Source of the DNA: CAWGOF01 sp963824225
GTDB lineage: Bacteria; Acidobacteriota; Polarisedimenticolia; Polarisedimenticolales; Polarisedimenticolaceae
Length of the DNA stretch: 64,000 bases
NCBI GenBank assembly: GCA_963824225.1
Contig: CAWGOF010000003.1
Coordinates: 2,728,001-2,792,000, forward strand
Reading direction: 5' to 3'
Shown here: one piece after another, positions 61,855 to 64,000 of the stretch
How the letters are laid out: every line of letters starts with the position of its first letter
Numbering within the stretch: the first letter of the stretch is position 1
Notes under the pieces: generated by a model
The model's input: the letters and a program-made list of their open reading frames with translations, nothing else
The model's database searches: none
Told to the model about the DNA's origin: nothing
Made by a program: the position numbers and the translations under genes

Positions 61855-63045
61855 TCAGCATGCGGTGCCAGTGGGCGCGCGGGCGCGAGCTACGGGAGGC
61901 TGTGGTAGGACGGGTTCATGTTGGAGTTGGCTTGCACCGCAGGCCGGGCAGCGACGAGGATCGATGCCAAGCCGACGCAAGGGAGACGATGCAGTATCGG
62001 TCGATGTGGACCGATCGATCGAGGCGATGCCGAAGTAGCGCCGACACGCGGCGAGCTTGGCGGACCTGTGACGATTGCCGAGCAACCCGTAGTGGCGCAC
62101 GCGTCGGAAGCCGCGCGGGAGAACGTGGAGCACGAAGCGTCCGAGCAGGTCTGCGGCGTGGAGTCGGAGGACCTTGCGCTTGCCGCCGTGTGCGTAGTCA
62201 CGCCAACGGACCCCGATGATCCCCTCGTGCAACTCGAGCAATCGATCGTTGGTCAGCGCGACGCGGTGTGTGTAGCGAGCCAGGTAGTCCAGGACTTGGC
62301 GTGGGCCACCGAAGGGCTTCTTGGCGTAGACGACCCAGTCGTGCTGCCAAAGCTGCTGGATGGAAACGCTGCGCGCGAGATCCGGAGAATCGCGGAGCGC
62401 GTGGCGCAGAGCGTCAAGGTACTTGCCGCGAAACACGCGGGACAGGGCGTGGACCGGAAACAGGTAGCCCCCCGGCCGGCGGATCCACCGGCGTTGCGTC
62501 GGGTCGAGACCACCCGCGGTGACGATGCAGTGCAGGTGGATGTGCAGGGAGAGATTCTGGCCCCAGGTGTGCAGGACGGCGACGATTCCGGGCTCGGCGC
62601 CCAGATGCCGGCCGTCGCGTGCGAATGCAAGCAGCGTCGCTGCGGCGGTTTGAAACAGGAGCCCATAGACGAGTCGGGGACAGGCAAGAGCCAAGGCGTT
62701 CAACTCGTGCGGCAGCGTGAAGACCACATGCACGTAGTCGACGGGCAACAACTCCTCGAGGCGCGCTTCGAGCCAGCGCTCCTTGGCCGTCGTCTGGCAC
62801 TTCGGGCAGTGGCGGTTGCGACACGAGTGCCACAGGATGCGCTGGGCACCGCAGTTGGTGCAGACTTCGCGGCTGCCCCCGAGGGCCGGGGTACGACAGC
62901 GCTCGATGGCGCGCAGGGCCGCAAGCTGCTCGCCGCTCAGGCGCCGGATAGAGCGTAGACGATCGCCGTAGCCACGGACGAGGTCGGCAAGCTCGAGTCG
63001 GCGCTGCGGCCGCCTGCGATGCGCGCAGGTCGGCTCGCCTGGCAA
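61855..63045 (-). mobile_element. IS91-family transposase (rolling-circle, HUH)
   Basis: 396 residues. N-terminal zinc-binding module (CTNCGAQRILWHSCRNRHCP and KCQ), HUH metal motif in SLHIHLHCIVTAGG, and a catalytic-tyrosine region at YLARYTHRVALTNDRLL. IS91-type enzymes transpose by rolling-circle from an origin end to a terminus. TTG 63045 lies 4 bases after the integrase stop, so the two genes are transcribed together. All motifs appear intact. Confidence 0.87.
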
Positions 63046-63048
63046 CGG

Positions 63049-63897
63049 CTACGTCCGGGGAATCGTCTCGAGTAGATCGAGTGGCGACCGCAGGGTTGCC
63101 AGCCGCCCCTGGCTGAGATGGAAGTAGCGCATCGTCGTCGACACACAACGATGTCCCAGCAGACGCTGGATTGTGGGTACGTCCCCTCCCGCCTCGATCA
63201 GGTGGGTGGCGAAGGCGTGGCGCAGCGAGTGAATCCCGCCGCGCTTCGTGATCCCGGCCCGAAGCTTGGCCATCGTGAACACCTTCTGTGCAACCGTGAT
63301 GTCGATCGGTCGCCTGCCACTGCGGTTGGGAAACAGCCAATGGCGAGGCGGCTCGGTCTGCCACAACGCTTCGATCTGGCCGACGAGTCTCGCAGACAGC
63401 GGGACCACGCGGTCCTTCTTCCCCTTGCCCTGCTCGATGCGCAAAGTCATCCGCCCGCGGTCGACGTCGCTGACCTTCAGCCGCACGGCTTCGCTCACGC
63501 GCAAGCCCCCGGCATAGACCGTCGCCAACAACAACCGGTGCTTCGGGTTCGGCGGCGCCTCGATCAGCCGCGCTACCTCCTCACGGCTCAGGATCTCGGG
63601 CAGTCGCTGCGGTTGCTTGGCCGACGGAATCTCGAATGCAGCAACATCGCGCCCCAATGTCACGTGGTACAGAAAGCGGAACGCCTGCGCCGCGATGTTG
63701 CACGTGCTCCACGACAGCTTCTGCTGCGTCACCATGTGTGCCAGGTAGGCCTGCACCTGCTCCACCGTCAACGCATCCGGCGAACGACGGTAGTGCTTGG
63801 CCAACCGCCGCACGGCACCCAAGTAGGACTCGTGCGTGCTTGGAGAGAATCCCCGAACGGTCATAGCCTGAATCATCCGACGGCGCAGCTCGGTCAT
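63049..63897 (-). CDS. Tyrosine recombinase, integron-integrase-like
   Basis: 282 residues. The N-terminal SAM-like core-binding domain is about 1-95. The catalytic domain has R in AGGLRVSEAVRLK, H-x-x-R in HSLRHAFATHLIEAG, and the C-terminal LLGHRCVSTTMRYFHLS with the nucleophilic Tyr. SPLDLL after it recalls the end of IntI-type integrases, but the extra IntI-specific insertion before the HxxR box appears missing. It is the upstream partner of the IS91-type transposase and probably starts the element. Confidence 0.87.
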   Translation of the reverse strand: MTELRRRMIQAMTVRGFSPSTHESYLGAVRRLAKHYRRSPDALTVEQVQAYLAHMVTQQKLSWSTCNIAAQAFRFLYHVTLGRDVAAFEIPSAKQPQRLPEILSREEVARLIEAPPNPKHRLLLATVYAGGLRVSEAVRLKVSDVDRGRMTLRIEQGKGKKDRVVPLSARLVGQIEALWQTEPPRHWLFPNRSGRRPIDITVAQKVFTMAKLRAGITKRGGIHSLRHAFATHLIEAGGDVPTIQRLLGHRCVSTTMRYFHLSQGRLATLRSPLDLLETIPRT

Positions 63898-64000
63898 CGC
63901 ACACCTCCATCGAGCCTGAAGTGGGCTCGTGAGGTCGACGCTGCACCGGAACGAGATCGAAGGAAACCAGCAGTCTTGAACCCCGCCGCAGGCGGCTTAG
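63898..64000. other. Upstream flank of recombinase gene
   Basis: Contains the inverted repeat GAGCC...GGCTC and no gene. The far end of the IS91-type element probably lies here or beyond the window. Confidence 0.3.

Noticed and set aside
1..64000. tRNA, rRNA and CRISPR arrays
   Set aside because: No cloverleaf with conserved arms, no rRNA-like conserved stretch and no regularly spaced repeats were seen by eye. A tRNAscan-SE and CRISPR search would be decisive.

Overview
The window is 64 kb of GC-rich bacterial DNA with densely packed genes on both strands. Three things suggest an Acidobacteriota-like, Gram-negative, aerobic or microaerobic organism. First, a PadR regulator sits directly upstream of a very large FtsX/MacB-type orphan permease, the pair known as ADOP. 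Second, there are many beta-barrel, TonB and signal-peptide proteins. Third, several secreted proteins share a fibronectin-like C-terminal domain ending in Cys-Pro. The phylum assignment is an inference.

Positions 1-26,100 are compact housekeeping and metabolic DNA: a DMT exporter end, a small outer-membrane barrel, a primary-type sigma-70, a saccharopine-dehydrogenase-like enzyme, two DUF4388 proteins, a trans-sulfuration PLP enzyme translationally coupled to glycerol-3-phosphate dehydrogenase, an MFS exporter, an aldo/keto reductase, a penicillin-acylase-type hydrolase coupled to a quinone-reductase-type dehydrogenase, an acyl-CoA ligase, YjbQ, cytochrome bd (cydAB) and a rubrerythrin-VIT (MbfA-like) iron exporter. 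The most interesting gene here is at 18,003-18,536: a peroxiredoxin-like protein whose first active-site residue is an in-frame TGA (U-I-F-C). The TGA is followed by a hairpin with the architecture of the E. coli fdhF SECIS. It converges on a receiver-TM-TonB fusion.

Positions 26,100-46,400 are rich in envelope and stress genes: an hsp20 operon, a second sigma-70, a beta-helix protein, RidA, a three-gene cupredoxin / membrane Ser-Thr kinase / porin operon, several small Cys-rich secreted proteins, a 1,112-residue kelch plus thrombospondin-3 protein, and a CotH-LTD protein. A stretch of gene fragments follows (42.9-44.9 kb), then a MOSC protein.

Positions 46,400-64,000 look more accessory: PadR/ADOP, an unknown secreted protein bracketed by near-identical 21-bp direct repeats, a 1,440-residue CheB-CheR-PAS-GGDEF-EAL hybrid, an ABM-fold protein, a second hsp20 with the same promoter as the first, an MscS-type channel, a 1.2-kb decayed region, an alpha/beta hydrolase, a thioredoxin-like protein, and an IS91-type element carrying a tyrosine recombinase related to integron integrases. 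A long hairpin bounded by sequences matching attC core boxes lies just beyond this element. No rRNA, tRNA or CRISPR array was recognised by eye.
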